Below, one piece after another: positions 47,984 to 57,084 of a DNA stretch of 64,000 nt. Under the pieces are notes generated by a model. The model was not told the origin of the DNA and searched no databases. It saw nothing but the letters and a program-made list of their open reading frames with translations. The number at the start of each line of letters is the position of its first letter. The first letter of the stretch is position 1. Source of the DNA: Paracoccaceae bacterium (GTDB lineage Bacteria; Pseudomonadota; Alphaproteobacteria; Rhodobacterales; Rhodobacteraceae); contig WRPH01000013.1 in assembly GCA_009773375.1 (NCBI GenBank), forward strand, positions 90,593-154,592, read 5' to 3'. Both the position numbers and the translations under genes were made by a program.

Positions 47984-48382
47984 ATGACCATCAAACCGCA
48001 CAGAGACACCGCGCTTGCAAAGTTCCTCCAGGTGCGCATCCTCGAGTTAAAGCCCAAGACTCAGGCCGAGATCGCGCACGAGGCCGGGTTTTTGAATGCC
48101 AATGTTCTCTCGATGCTGCGTTCTGGTAGCACAAAGTTGGCACTCGACCGCGTGCCAGCCCTGGCGCTTGCACTGGACTGCGACCCGGCACGCCTGCTAC
48201 GGCTGGCACTCGGTCAGGCAATCGGTGACACTGCCGCGATTGCGATCATCGAGATTATGGGAACGCCGATCAGCGCGAACGAAAGGGGCTGGATCGACGA
48301 AATCCGCAGCGCCTCCGCAGAAAGTGATCCGCGTGTCACAGCCCGGTCTCGCACGACCCTGCGCGGGATATTCGGCAAATGA
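47984..48382 (+). CDS. HTH transcriptional regulator (Cro/CI-like fold)
   Basis: A 132-residue protein. Residues about 24-56 (PKTQAEIAHEAGFLNANVLSMLRSGSTKL, read as helix-turn-helix) look like an XRE-type DNA-binding domain; the second half is of unknown fold. The gene has a well-placed promoter with an inverted repeat. Its stop overlaps the start of the next small gene (ATGA). It diverges from the 47703 gene, so one operator could control both. Confidence 0.75.
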   Translation: MTIKPHRDTALAKFLQVRILELKPKTQAEIAHEAGFLNANVLSMLRSGSTKLALDRVPALALALDCDPARLLRLALGQAIGDTAAIAIIEIMGTPISANERGWIDEIRSASAESDPRVTARSRTTLRGIFGK

Positions 48383-48570
48383 CGCGCAGGGTGGTCGAGG
48401 GCTTCGTGGCACCCCAAGATGGTCCGCTGACCGAGGCTGAGCGAGGCTGGGTGGAGATCATCCGGGTGATTTGCTTCGACGGGGTGCCACGACCGAGCCT
48501 GGAGCCGGTTCAGGCACTCCGGGACGCGTTGGATCACCAGAGAAGGCTCCGCGGAAGGCGTGGGAGGTGA
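48379..48570 (+). CDS. Small hypothetical protein coupled to the HTH gene
   Basis: A 63-residue basic protein (MTRRVVEGFVAPQDGPLTEA onward). No family recognised. Its ATG overlaps the HTH stop by four bases, which is the main evidence that it is real. The first part shares the GPLTEAERGWVEIIR pattern with ISANERGWIDEIR of the HTH protein's C-terminal part, suggesting a related segment. Confidence 0.55.
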   Translation: MTRRVVEGFVAPQDGPLTEAERGWVEIIRVICFDGVPRPSLEPVQALRDALDHQRRLRGRRGR

Positions 48571-49180
48571 AAACAAGAGCGACACCATAACCACTTGTGT
48601 CATCGCGCCAGCGCAACGATACTTTCTGTTATGATCCAGTCGGTTGACAGCGTAACTGATTTCCGTTCAGCGCCGTCAACCTACGCCTCAATGCCGCAAA
48701 ACATGGAGAAATTCGGCTAGACTAAGGGCGATTTGTCAGCACACGAGCATCTGAAAAGTCTGTTTTGGTTGACAGGAGGTTACCAGAAATTGACAAAAAC
48801 AGCATAAATGGAAAGATAGCCGGGTGCCTTGCCCCAGTCAAAGCGCGTCAGACCGCCGCTACTGGTCCTACGCGCCGTGTCAACCACGAGTGGATATCCT
48901 TGTGAAGCGCAAAGACATCTTTAAGGTCGCCACCGCATACTCCAAGCCGATCATGGACCAGTTCACTCGGAATTTAGAACATATAGAGAACATAGTGTAT
49001 GCTTGCGACCACCGATCTGAGCCTTACCCTGCAAAAGCGGTTGCCCACAGATGATCCTGCCGTGAGAAACATCAAAGACGGGCACTCGACCCAGAAGTCG
49101 ACAGAGTAGCCCGAAGCCCAGATAATGCGCACAGGACCAGCAGTTTTCCAGAAATGCCAAACCTACGCTGCCGACCGGAA
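48571..49180. other. Gene-poor stretch in the island
   Basis: About 600 bases with no convincing gene. Short open frames exist on both strands, but none has a ribosome site or a recognisable product. Composition is lower in GC than the core. It looks like decayed island DNA. Confidence 0.5.
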
Positions 49181-49366
49181 TGCGCCTAGGAATGGCTGCA
49201 TACGCACCGCGCCGGTGCCTCCCTGTCGTGCGTGAGTGCGCCATTTTCGACTGTTGCGTCACCTACAGATCATGCGACTGGTAAGCCGTCGAAGTCCTAG
49301 AAAAATCATCGAAGTGGCTAGAGGGTGTATTGCGTTGCGGCGGCTGACTGGGTGCCAAAGCTCCTC
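49181..49366. repeat. Unidentified ~190-bp direct repeat, copy A
   Basis: Matches 55990-56178 in the same orientation at roughly three quarters identity by eye, including CCTAGGAATGG at the start and 24 identical bases at the end (49343-49366). On the minus strand it gives a peptide with ELWHPVSRRNAIHPLATSMI, similar to the other copy. Probably two decayed copies of one mobile element's end; the family is not recognised. Confidence 0.75.
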
Positions 49367-49450
49367 TAAGTCTGCAACTGTCGACGAATAGTGTGTGGCG
49401 GAATAGTCTGCGGATAAGCGGCGCCTTGCTGGCAGGGACATAACAATTAA

Positions 49451-49816
49451 CTATCCGTGAAGTCGATCCGCCAAGAACACGTAGATTTTGCGGGTATGCT
49501 CGAGAATCTCCCACGTGCCTTTCCAGCCACGCGGCAACATGATGGCATCGCCCGGCCCCAACTCGCGCCGAGTGCCGTCCAAGTGGGTCATGACGATCTT
49601 GCCTTGCAAGAAGTAGCAGAACTCTGCCGCCGCTGATCGGTCTGCGGTAAAGCTGCCGGGCGAGCACTCCCAGACCCCGATATCCAGTGCGCCATCAGGC
49701 GATTGCCAGAGCGAAGTTGCCGCCTCTTTCTGACCCGGCGTGAGCGCGGTAGGCTTGTCTGTAAGTGCGCCAATGTCGATCCCGGCGAGGCCGGTAAAAA
49801 CGGATAGGTCGATCAT
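49451..49816 (-). CDS. Cupin_3 (DUF861) domain protein
   Basis: A 121-residue small barrel protein: IGVWECSPGSFTADRSAAAE, CYFLQGKIVMTHLDGTRREL and GPGDAIMLPRGWKGTWEI are the usual DUF861 cupin strands. Metal-binding residues are expected among the Glu/His in these strands. Such cupins often accompany FAD oxidoreductases and ABC transporters for amines; the reaction is unknown. It is the last gene of the putative polyamine operon, 46 bases after the oxidoreductase. Confidence 0.82.
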   Translation of the reverse strand: MIDLSVFTGLAGIDIGALTDKPTALTPGQKEAATSLWQSPDGALDIGVWECSPGSFTADRSAAAEFCYFLQGKIVMTHLDGTRRELGPGDAIMLPRGWKGTWEILEHTRKIYVFLADRLHG

Positions 49817-49862
49817 GTGTTCTCCTATTTTTGCGGACGCGGTTCTGGCTGTTGCGCCGCTT

Positions 49863-51251
49863 TCAACGGCCAGTTATGCGATTTGCCAGCGTGGCAAGCC
49901 GCGATGTGCGCTGCCCACCACTTGCCGCTTCACGCCGGTCGGCGAGGTTATACAGCCAATACATGCCGTGAACGCCCAGCCAGCGAAACGGCTCGACTTC
50001 CCATTTACGCGGCTTGCGATTGACCCAAGGAAGGGTCGTCCGCTCGGTCTGTTTATCCAGCACCAGATCCGCAAGTGTCTGCCCCGAAAAGTTCGAGGTG
50101 GACACCCCAAGGCCGACGTAGCCGCCCGCCCAGGCAATGCCTGTCTGCGGATCAAGACCCGCGGTCGTGCACCAGTCGCGCGGCACACCCAGCACACCAC
50201 ACCAGGCGTGGTCCAGCTTCAGACTGCGGGTCTGGGGCAGCATCCGATACAGAATGTCTTTCAGCTTTTCCACGGTTTCAGCCTGAGTCTCGCCGTTCAC
50301 ATCGGTTTTGGAGCCGAAGCGATACGGCACCCCGCGCCCGCCCATGGCGATACGGTTATCTTGCGTGCGCTGCGCGTAGCAATACGCGTGCGAGGCATCG
50401 CCGAATACCTCATAGCCGCTCCAGCCAAGTTCGTCCCACATCGCATCCGGGACCGGTTCGGTCACGACGATAGCGCTGTTCAGCGGTATCCATTCGCGCT
50501 CATTCCCCGAGATACCATGGGTAAAGCCTTCAGTGGCGCGCACGATGCGGTGCGCAGTCACCGTGCCACGATTGGTGGTGACACGGCCTTTGCTGATCCC
50601 GGTTACAGTGGTCTGTTCATATATTGTGACGCCCTTGCGGGTTACCACCTCGGCCAAACCACGCACCAGTTTGGCCGGTTGCACCCGAGCAACGCCGCCC
50701 GTCACCAAAGCGCCCTGCACATCCTTGATGCGGATGCGTTCGGCGGCCTCGGCGGCACCGATCAGATGGCTGCGCTCAACGGGAACCTCCCACGCCATGT
50801 CGTCTGCCTGATCGGCGCGCAACCGCTGCATCTGGGCCGGGGTGCAGGCAAAGGTCAGGCAATCGGTGCGCCGGATGTTTGCGTCGATGCCTTCGGCTTC
50901 GCAGACGCGGATCACCTCTTCCACTGTGCCACGCAGCTGGCGCTCAAAGTCGATCACGCCTTCGCGGGTTCCGGTCGAGAGATACTTTGACCGGCTCCAC
51001 GAAAATCCACCCGAGCACCAGCCCCCATTGCGCCCGGAGGCGCCGTAGCCCGCGAACTCTTTCTCAATGATCGCAATCGACAGGTCGGGGTTCGCCTTCT
51101 TCAGATAGTAGGCCGTCCACAACCCGGTAAACCCCGCCCCTACGATGCAGACATCGACGTCGATATCGCCGGGCAACGCAGCCCGATAATCGGGGAGACC
51201 CCCCATATCGGCATACCAGAAAGAGACATCGCCGTTCTTCTTCACGTCCAT
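49863..51251 (-). CDS. FAD-dependent amine oxidoreductase (DAO/PuuB-like)
   Basis: A 462-residue flavoenzyme of the D-amino-acid-oxidase fold. FAD-binding motif VCIVGAGFTGLWTAYYLKKA is at about 34-53, followed by GYGASGRNGGWCSGG. The RNGG stretch and the C-terminal GLDPQTGIAWAGGYVGLGVSTSNFSGQ (two halves of one FAD-contact region) resemble gamma-glutamylputrescine oxidase PuuB. The ATG at 51251 has AAGGA eight bases upstream and lies five bases after the ABC ATPase stop. With that transporter it probably oxidises an imported amine. Sarcosine- or glycine-type oxidases are alternatives. Confidence 0.87.
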   Translation of the reverse strand: MDVKKNGDVSFWYADMGGLPDYRAALPGDIDVDVCIVGAGFTGLWTAYYLKKANPDLSIAIIEKEFAGYGASGRNGGWCSGGFSWSRSKYLSTGTREGVIDFERQLRGTVEEVIRVCEAEGIDANIRRTDCLTFACTPAQMQRLRADQADDMAWEVPVERSHLIGAAEAAERIRIKDVQGALVTGGVARVQPAKLVRGLAEVVTRKGVTIYEQTTVTGISKGRVTTNRGTVTAHRIVRATEGFTHGISGNEREWIPLNSAIVVTEPVPDAMWDELGWSGYEVFGDASHAYCYAQRTQDNRIAMGGRGVPYRFGSKTDVNGETQAETVEKLKDILYRMLPQTRSLKLDHAWCGVLGVPRDWCTTAGLDPQTGIAWAGGYVGLGVSTSNFSGQTLADLVLDKQTERTTLPWVNRKPRKWEVEPFRWLGVHGMYWLYNLADRREAASGGQRTSRLATLANRITGR

Positions 51252-51255
51252 CACT

Positions 51256-52374
51256 TTATCCTTCATGTCCCGCAGTCGAGCCGTCATCGGCCAAAAGCGT
51301 GCCATCCTTTGGGTTCCAGGCCAGTTCCACGGCACTGCCGATGGCGAAAGGCTCGTCTTGGGTGGGGGTGCGGGCAATGACATGGCTGCCATCCGCAAGC
51401 GTCACTTCGTATTTCATCGCGGCCCCCAGATAGAGCATTTCACGCACTGTGCCGCCGAGAATATTGGTCATTCCGTCCTTCAGGCCTGTGCCAGAGGCCT
51501 GAACCATAACACTTTCAGGGCGCAGCAGAATGACATGAGCAGCATCGGTCTTGGCCTGTCCGGGTGCCACCAACGTCGTCCCCGCCACCGTCAGCGCGGT
51601 TTCAGTCCCCCCTGCACGATGCACGCCCCGCAACACCGAGCTTTCACCAATGAACTGGCCGACGAACAATGTCTCGGGTCGGGTGTAAAGCTGATGCCCA
51701 CTGCCGACCTGCTCAATCCGGCCCTTGTTGAATACCGCGATACGGTCGGACAACACCAAGGCTTCCTCTTGGTCGTGAGTGACATAGACAAAGGTCGAGC
51801 CGAGTTCGCGGTGAATCCGACGAATTTCCAGCTGCAGCACCTCGCGCAGCTTCTTGTCCAGCGCACCCAGCGGCTCGTCCATCAGCAACAGCGACGGGGT
51901 GAATACCATCGCGCGTGCCAAGGCCACGCGCTGTTGCTGGCCGCCCGAAAGCTCGCTGGGGTAGCGATGCGCAAATTTATCCAGTTGCACCTTTTGCAAG
52001 GCCCGATCAACGGCCCGGGCGCGCTCCGCCTTGGCGATGCCGCGTTGCTTCAGCGGATAGGCCACGTTCTGCGCCACGCTCATATGCGGGAACAGCGCAT
52101 AGTGCTGGAACACCACGCCGATGTTGCGCTTGTGCGCCGGGACGTGGCCGATCGACTGCTCTCCCAAGCGTATTTCGCCCGCGCTGAGGTCGGTGAACCC
52201 GGCAATCAGGTTGAGCGTTGTGGTTTTGCCCGACCCCGAGGGGCCCAGGAATGACATGAACTCACCCGGCTCGACCCGCAGGCTGATATCATCCAGAGCA
52301 GTAAAACTGCCATAGAATTTGCTGACACCGCGAATGTCGATGGCCGCGCCTTTTGTGCTTGTGTTAAGCGTCAT
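51256..52374 (-). CDS. Polyamine-type ABC transporter ATPase (PotA/PotG-like)
   Basis: A 372-residue ABC ATPase with Walker A GPSGSGKTTT (about 44-53), Q-loop VFQHYALFPHMSVAQNVAYPL, signature LSGGQQQRVALARA, Walker B LLLMDEPLGALD and H-loop VTHDQEEAL. The C-terminal part (about 240-372) is a TOBE-type regulatory domain. Spermidine/putrescine importers have this architecture, as do some iron and sugar systems. Its start overlaps the permease gene by four bases. Confidence 0.9.
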   Translation of the reverse strand: MTLNTSTKGAAIDIRGVSKFYGSFTALDDISLRVEPGEFMSFLGPSGSGKTTTLNLIAGFTDLSAGEIRLGEQSIGHVPAHKRNIGVVFQHYALFPHMSVAQNVAYPLKQRGIAKAERARAVDRALQKVQLDKFAHRYPSELSGGQQQRVALARAMVFTPSLLLMDEPLGALDKKLREVLQLEIRRIHRELGSTFVYVTHDQEEALVLSDRIAVFNKGRIEQVGSGHQLYTRPETLFVGQFIGESSVLRGVHRAGGTETALTVAGTTLVAPGQAKTDAAHVILLRPESVMVQASGTGLKDGMTNILGGTVREMLYLGAAMKYEVTLADGSHVIARTPTQDEPFAIGSAVELAWNPKDGTLLADDGSTAGHEG

Positions 52375-53159
52375 ACCCTGCGCCCCCGCATTCCGAAGAT
52401 AAGCCCCAGCCCGATGATCAGCGACGTGGCAAGGAAGATAAGCGACCCGACCGCCGCAACCGTGGGATCGGCGTCGCGGGTCATGGATGAGAAGATCTGA
52501 ACCGGCAGGGTTTTCAACTGAGGGCTGGTGATGAACAGCGACACGATCACCTCGTCAAATGATGTCACGAAGGCAAAAAGCGCGCCCGACAGAATACCTG
52601 GCAGGATCAGCGGCAACGTGATGGTGAAGAACGTGGTCAGCCGCGAGGCCCCAAGGCTTGCTGCCGCCGTTTCCAGACGCTCATCGAACACCGCCAGATT
52701 TGCACCGACCGCAATCACCACGAACGGGATCGCCAGAAGCGTGTGGGCCAGCACATAACCAGTCCAAGTGCCGACAAGGCGTGTGTCCAGATAAACTGCG
52801 TAGATGCCAACGGCCAGCACCACTCCTGGCACAATCATTGGCGTGATGAGCACGGCGCGAATAATCCCCGCCGCACGCCCCCTCATGCGTTCGATCCCTA
52901 TGGCTGCCATGGTGCCGATGACCGTTGCGACCACAGAGACCATCACCGCGACCTTGGCCGACACGATCAGGCTGCCGAACCACTGTGGATTGGTGAAGAA
53001 GTTCTCATACCACTGCAGCGAAAACCCTTGTGGCGGGAAAACTAGCGATTTCTTACCCGCAAAAGACATCGGGATAATGATCAGCGTGGGTGCCACAAGC
53101 CAGATCGCAATCAGCAGGCAGGTCAAGCCTAAAAGCAAGCGAGGCAGGTTCAGTTTCAT
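52371..53159 (-). CDS. ABC transporter permease (PotC/PotI-like)
   Basis: A 262-residue inner-membrane permease with six hydrophobic segments. The EAA-loop motif is seen as ETAAASLGASRLTTFFTITLPLILPGILSGALFAFV, which docks on the ATPase. The arrangement and length fit the PotC/PotI group. Stop and start overlap with both neighbours by four bases. Confidence 0.9.
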   Translation of the reverse strand: MKLNLPRLLLGLTCLLIAIWLVAPTLIIIPMSFAGKKSLVFPPQGFSLQWYENFFTNPQWFGSLIVSAKVAVMVSVVATVIGTMAAIGIERMRGRAAGIIRAVLITPMIVPGVVLAVGIYAVYLDTRLVGTWTGYVLAHTLLAIPFVVIAVGANLAVFDERLETAAASLGASRLTTFFTITLPLILPGILSGALFAFVTSFDEVIVSLFITSPQLKTLPVQIFSSMTRDADPTVAAVGSLIFLATSLIIGLGLIFGMRGRRV

Positions 53160-54004
53160 CGGCTGCCCCCGCTCATCTGATACTTCCGCCGCATGAATGG
53201 ACTGGCGATGCCAAGAATGCCAAAGGTGGCAATCAGCAGCACAACACCCATTGCCCCGCCCCGCCCCCAGTTCAGCAAGGACAACACCTGCTGCTGGATC
53301 AGCGTTGACAACATGGTCGATTGCGGGCCGCCCAGCAGCAACGGCGTGATGTAAAACCCAAGCGCCAGGATGAAGACGATTGTCGCCCCGGCAAATACTC
53401 CAGGCAGAGAAAGCGGCAGGTAAATCTGGAAAAAGGTCTTGACGGGATGCGCCCCCAGGCTGCGCGCAGCCTGCAGCAACCGCAAATCAATGCCGCGCAT
53501 CACCGCATAAAGCGGCATGATCATGAACGGCAGCAGCACTTGGGTCATGCCGATGGTCACGCCCAGTTGAGTCCGGATCAGGCGCACCTTCTCGAACCCC
53601 ATGGACAACAGGACCCGATTGATAACCCCCGAATCCTGCAACAAAATCACCCAGGCCAACGTTCGCACCACACCAGAAACCCAGAAAGGCACCAGCACGC
53701 ACATAATCAGCGCCAGGCGAAGGCGCGGCCCTGCGACCGACATCGCGAAGGCATAGGGATAGGCCGCCAGCACACAGCAAACCGTCACCCAGAAGGCGAT
53801 GGAAAATGTGCGCAGCAACACTGTGATGTTCACTTTGGTCTGAAAGAACCAGACATAGTTTGCTAGCCCCGGCTCGGGCTCCATGAAGCTGCGCAAGACG
53901 ATCACGCCAAGCGGCACCGCCATCACCAGAACCAGAACGGCCAAAGCCGGCAGGGTCAGATAAAGCGGACCGCGGGAAGCGCGCGGTGCAGATTTGGTTG
54001 ACAT
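53156..54004 (-). CDS. ABC transporter permease (PotB/PotH-like)
   Basis: A 282-residue inner-membrane permease with about six hydrophobic segments. The EAA motif is LLQAARSLGAHPVKTFFQIYLPLSLPGVFAGATIVF. The N-terminal tail (MSTKSAPRASRG) is cytoplasmic. It overlaps the second permease by four bases and follows the substrate-binding gene by 70 bases. Confidence 0.9.
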   Translation of the reverse strand: MSTKSAPRASRGPLYLTLPALAVLVLVMAVPLGVIVLRSFMEPEPGLANYVWFFQTKVNITVLLRTFSIAFWVTVCCVLAAYPYAFAMSVAGPRLRLALIMCVLVPFWVSGVVRTLAWVILLQDSGVINRVLLSMGFEKVRLIRTQLGVTIGMTQVLLPFMIMPLYAVMRGIDLRLLQAARSLGAHPVKTFFQIYLPLSLPGVFAGATIVFILALGFYITPLLLGGPQSTMLSTLIQQQVLSLLNWGRGGAMGVVLLIATFGILGIASPFMRRKYQMSGGSR

Positions 54005-54074
54005 GATTGCCTTTCAGCGACGCACGCGAGTGTGCACAAAAACGCCGGGGCCAGCAGCCCCGGCGCAAAGAGCA

Positions 54075-55145
54075 TCAGTTGCCCGCGACGAATTCAGCCC
54101 ATTTGGCGCTAAGCGTCTCATAGTTGGCGACCCAGAATTCGACGTTCTGGTTGTAGGCCATAGCCTGCTTTTCAGGGGTATTGGTCATGAATTCCGCCGT
54201 CAACGCATCCACCTTAGGCTGTGCATCGACGTTGATCGGCGAATAGGACGTCTCTTGCGCCATCACTTCTTGCGCCTGTTTGCCCAAGTAAGCGTTGATC
54301 AGCGCATGAGAGGCGTCGGTATCCTTGACCCCGATCGGAATGGCAATCTGGTCCTTGACGACAATCCAGTCTTGCCAGACAGGCGCGTAATTTGCCCCAT
54401 TGGCCAATGCCGCCTTGCCCCGGCCCGACCAGACCATAACCATGTCAGCCTCACCAGACTCGAGCATTTGCTGGCTTTCTGCGCCCGTCGTCCACGGAAC
54501 CAGATTTTCACGGATCGAGCGCCACTTGTTCAGCCCGCGGTCAATATCCGCCGGAAACAGCTGATCTTTCGGCACGCCATCGGCCAGCAGGCCCAGCTCG
54601 ACCATATAGCCTTCTGGATCGGCGTAACCTGGAATGCCGCGCGTGCCGGGGAATTTCTCGACATCGAAGAAATCGTTCCAGCTCTGCGGCGGATTATCTT
54701 TGTATGTATCCTTGTTATACAGGAACATGACAGCGTAGTTCATCGCCGGAACGCTGCACTCGCCCACCTGTCCCGGCGGGATTTTCGATATGTCGATCTT
54801 GGTGAAATCCAGTTTCTGAAACAGCGTTCCGCAGTGCACGAACGGCGTAAAGTCACCGGTATCGACTACATCCCACATCACGTTCTTGGCCTCGACCTGC
54901 GCCTGGATCTTGGCATTTTCGGTGGGTCCGTCTGATAGCAAGGTCACGCCGGATTTGGTGACAAAATCCTGAAGCGCCTTGAGCTGGCCATCCTGAAAAA
55001 TCCCGCCATAAGAAACAAAGGTCAGGGTCTTGCCCGCCAGAGATCCTTCGGCGGTCTCGCCCGCCACAGGGCCTTCCGCAAAAGCGGCGCCTGCCATCCC
55101 GATTGCTGTCACTGCAGCAAATCCAAGGGTTCTGGTGTGTTTCAT
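54075..55145 (-). CDS. Periplasmic substrate-binding protein (PotD/PotF-like)
   Basis: A 356-residue binding protein with signal peptide MKHTRTLGFAAVTAIGMAGAAFA. The mature part has KTLTFVSYGGIFQDGQLKALQDFV near the start, WDVVDTGDFTPFVHCGTL and GTRGIPGYADPEGYMVELGLLADG, in the style of spermidine/putrescine-binding proteins of class D. The ligand is probably a polyamine or related amine; the sequence alone does not decide. First gene of the transport part of the operon. Confidence 0.88.
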   Translation of the reverse strand: MKHTRTLGFAAVTAIGMAGAAFAEGPVAGETAEGSLAGKTLTFVSYGGIFQDGQLKALQDFVTKSGVTLLSDGPTENAKIQAQVEAKNVMWDVVDTGDFTPFVHCGTLFQKLDFTKIDISKIPPGQVGECSVPAMNYAVMFLYNKDTYKDNPPQSWNDFFDVEKFPGTRGIPGYADPEGYMVELGLLADGVPKDQLFPADIDRGLNKWRSIRENLVPWTTGAESQQMLESGEADMVMVWSGRGKAALANGANYAPVWQDWIVVKDQIAIPIGVKDTDASHALINAYLGKQAQEVMAQETSYSPINVDAQPKVDALTAEFMTNTPEKQAMAYNQNVEFWVANYETLSAKWAEFVAGN

Positions 55146-55195
55146 CGTATTTCCTCCCGGTTGGTTTTTGGTCTGTGTATCATCGTGCTACAAGA

Positions 55196-55840
55196 TCAGC
55201 CGGCTCCGCCGACCTTGCTTCGAAATCCGTCCACATACTTGGAAGTTGATGTGGGCGGTGAAATCATGAACAGCACTTCGGCCGCTCCATCACCGATATT
55301 GACCACTCGGTGCGGGACAGAAGTTGCGTATTCCACGCTGTCGCCTTCGTCCAACTCATGGCTGTCACCACCCAGCTCTAGCCGGATTTGCCCGCGCAGG
55401 ACCAAAATCATCTCATGGCTGTCTCCGTGGGTATATGGGTCGTCCCCACTTGTGCCGCCGGCGTCAAACTCCGCAATGTATGTCTCAAAGTGGGTCAGCG
55501 GGCGGCGCGACAACAACATTTTGCGCTGCCCGTTTGTCACCGGTAAAGTGGGCCGCAAGTGGCGGCGTAGCACAGGATCCTTGCCACCTTCTGCAGACGC
55601 AAAAAGCTCGGAAATACTTGTTCCAAAACTGTTGGCAATACGGATCAGGGTCGAGGTGCTTGCGCCGCTGAGCCCGCGTTCCAGTTGGCTGAGGAAGCTC
55701 GCCGAGGTTCCCGTGGCATCCGCCAGTTGACGCAGCGACAGCCCATTGGCCTTGCGCAGCTGGCGCAGCCGCTCGGCCATGATGCGAACGGTTTCCGCTT
55801 CATCGGCGCGAGTCATGGGTTGATCTGGTTGGGGTGCCAT
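55196..55840 (-). CDS. XRE-cupin regulator (PuuR-like)
   Basis: A 214-residue regulator. HTH at about 34-56 (LSLRQLADATGTSASFLSQLERG), then a cupin domain (about 140-212) with HGDSHEMILVLRGQIRLELG and EGDSVEYATSVPHRVVNIGDG. This is the PuuR/SinR-cupin architecture that senses small metabolites in amine catabolism. The ATG at 55840 is used, not a TTG at 55852. A palindrome lies 15 bases upstream, consistent with autoregulation. It lies 50 bases upstream of the binding-protein gene on the same strand. Confidence 0.87.
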   Translation of the reverse strand: MAPQPDQPMTRADEAETVRIMAERLRQLRKANGLSLRQLADATGTSASFLSQLERGLSGASTSTLIRIANSFGTSISELFASAEGGKDPVLRRHLRPTLPVTNGQRKMLLSRRPLTHFETYIAEFDAGGTSGDDPYTHGDSHEMILVLRGQIRLELGGDSHELDEGDSVEYATSVPHRVVNIGDGAAEVLFMISPPTSTSKYVDGFRSKVGGAG

Positions 55841-55854
55841 CGTCTGCTCCAAGA

Positions 55855-55876
55855 CTACTTAAATTATGTTAAGTAG
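55855..55876. promoter_or_regulatory. Palindromic operator upstream of the XRE-cupin gene
   Basis: CTACTTAA - six bases - TTAAGTAG, a perfect 8-bp inverted repeat just upstream of the regulator start. It is the likely binding site of the regulator itself; inferred from symmetry and position. Confidence 0.65.
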
Positions 55877-55989
55877 AGAGAAACAAAACTTCAACGATTC
55901 TGTGACACACTGACGGGTCCGCGCAGCAGACAGCACAAGCGCGCTGCGGTTACCAGCAGGTGTGGCGACCAAGTATTTGGCGATGATGT

Positions 55990-56178
55990 GCGCCCCTAGG
56001 AATGGATACACACGAACCGAGCCGACGCCCCCCTCTATCGTGGTGGCAGCAGTGGGTGCGACAGTTGCGCCACCTAGAGCTCACGCCCATAATAAATCAA
56101 CGAAGTCCTAGAAATATCATCGAAGTGCCTAGGGGGTGTATTCTGTTGCGGCTACTGACTGGGTGCCAAAGCTCCTCT
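55990..56178. repeat. Unidentified ~190-bp direct repeat, copy B
   Basis: Second copy of the repeat at 49181-49366, same orientation. It begins GCGCCCCTAGGAATGG and ends with the 24 bases shared with copy A (56155-56178). Together they bracket the transporter operon. The surrounding spacer 55877-56262 shows no other gene. Confidence 0.75.
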
Positions 56179-56262
56179 TGGGACACACAGTCAGCAGGCA
56201 ATGCGTTTCGCTGGACGGAGAGCCGACTGACGGCGGTGCAGCATCGCACCCGCAGGCACCGC

Positions 56263-57084
56263 CTAGTGCAGGCGCTCTTCGATCTTCGCCACCAGATCTC
56301 CCGCCTGATCTTCATCCATTACAATCGGGTCCAGTGGGCTGGCCTTCAACAGTGCCACCATCTTGTCATACTGCCCCATAAGGGCATGATCAGATGGCTT
56401 GCCCGTAACGAAATAGGGGCGCACTTTCCCCTCCAACTCTGCGATGCTTTGCAAGCGACCGGCCCACTTGGCAGCCTTGTCCAACATGTTCTCTGCATCG
56501 GCGGAGTCGAAGGAAACTGGCTGGATGATGTGCAGTGCGCCGTTCTCGATGGTGTGCTTGAACTGGATAGAAGCAAACTTCGATTTCACGATCCGCGGCT
56601 GGACCAACTGGTATAGCTCTGCCAGCTCCAGCTTACGCCGCACTGTCTCAAAGACCATTTCATCCGTGCGCGGTTCACGTCCCGCTGTCTTGTCATATCG
56701 CCCGACGAACCGGGCGTAGATCTTGTTCAGGGCCTCTTCTGGGTCGATGGCAACACCAGAGCCAGTCATGCCCCATGAGAGGCTGCTGTCATCGGGAAGC
56801 AGCACCTTCTTGCCGACCTCCAGAGCGCCACCGGACGGCAGGAACAATCCCGAGGTTGAAGCGATCCTATCAAACCGGCGCCCCATCGCCTTCACTGCAT
56901 CCCGAAACGCGCCATGGTCAAGATCAGGATAGGCCTGAGCCAGTCTGCCTTGGCCTGTCCGTGCCTTGAGCTTGAGAAAACGTGCGCTCTCGCTGAACAT
57001 AAGCACGCCAGCATTCAACGCCTCGCCGACCCACACGTCGTGGCGATACTGAAGAACTGCATATGAGTAGGCGTGCTTTGTCAT
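56263..57084 (-). CDS. DUF3037 protein
   Basis: A 273-residue protein beginning MTKHAYSYAVLQYRHDVWVG, with EALNAGVLMFSES following: the N-terminal pattern of DUF3037. The rest is helical with FASIQFKHTIENG and a C-terminal region rich in charged residues. Function unknown. The start overlaps the stop of the HipA-like kinase gene (ATGA), so the two are translated together. DUF3037 genes next to HipA-like genes are a known recurring pair without an assigned role. Confidence 0.82.
   Translation of the reverse strand: MTKHAYSYAVLQYRHDVWVGEALNAGVLMFSESARFLKLKARTGQGRLAQAYPDLDHGAFRDAVKAMGRRFDRIASTSGLFLPSGGALEVGKKVLLPDDSSLSWGMTGSGVAIDPEEALNKIYARFVGRYDKTAGREPRTDEMVFETVRRKLELAELYQLVQPRIVKSKFASIQFKHTIENGALHIIQPVSFDSADAENMLDKAAKWAGRLQSIAELEGKVRPYFVTGKPSDHALMGQYDKMVALLKASPLDPIVMDEDQAGDLVAKIEERLH

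Noticed and set aside
48824..49262. Open frames in the gene-poor island stretch
   Set aside because: Frames on both strands overlap, none has a ribosome site or recognisable product.
55862..55872. CtrA box at TTAA-N6-TTAA
   Set aside because: Spacing is six, not seven, and the sequence is better explained as the palindromic operator.
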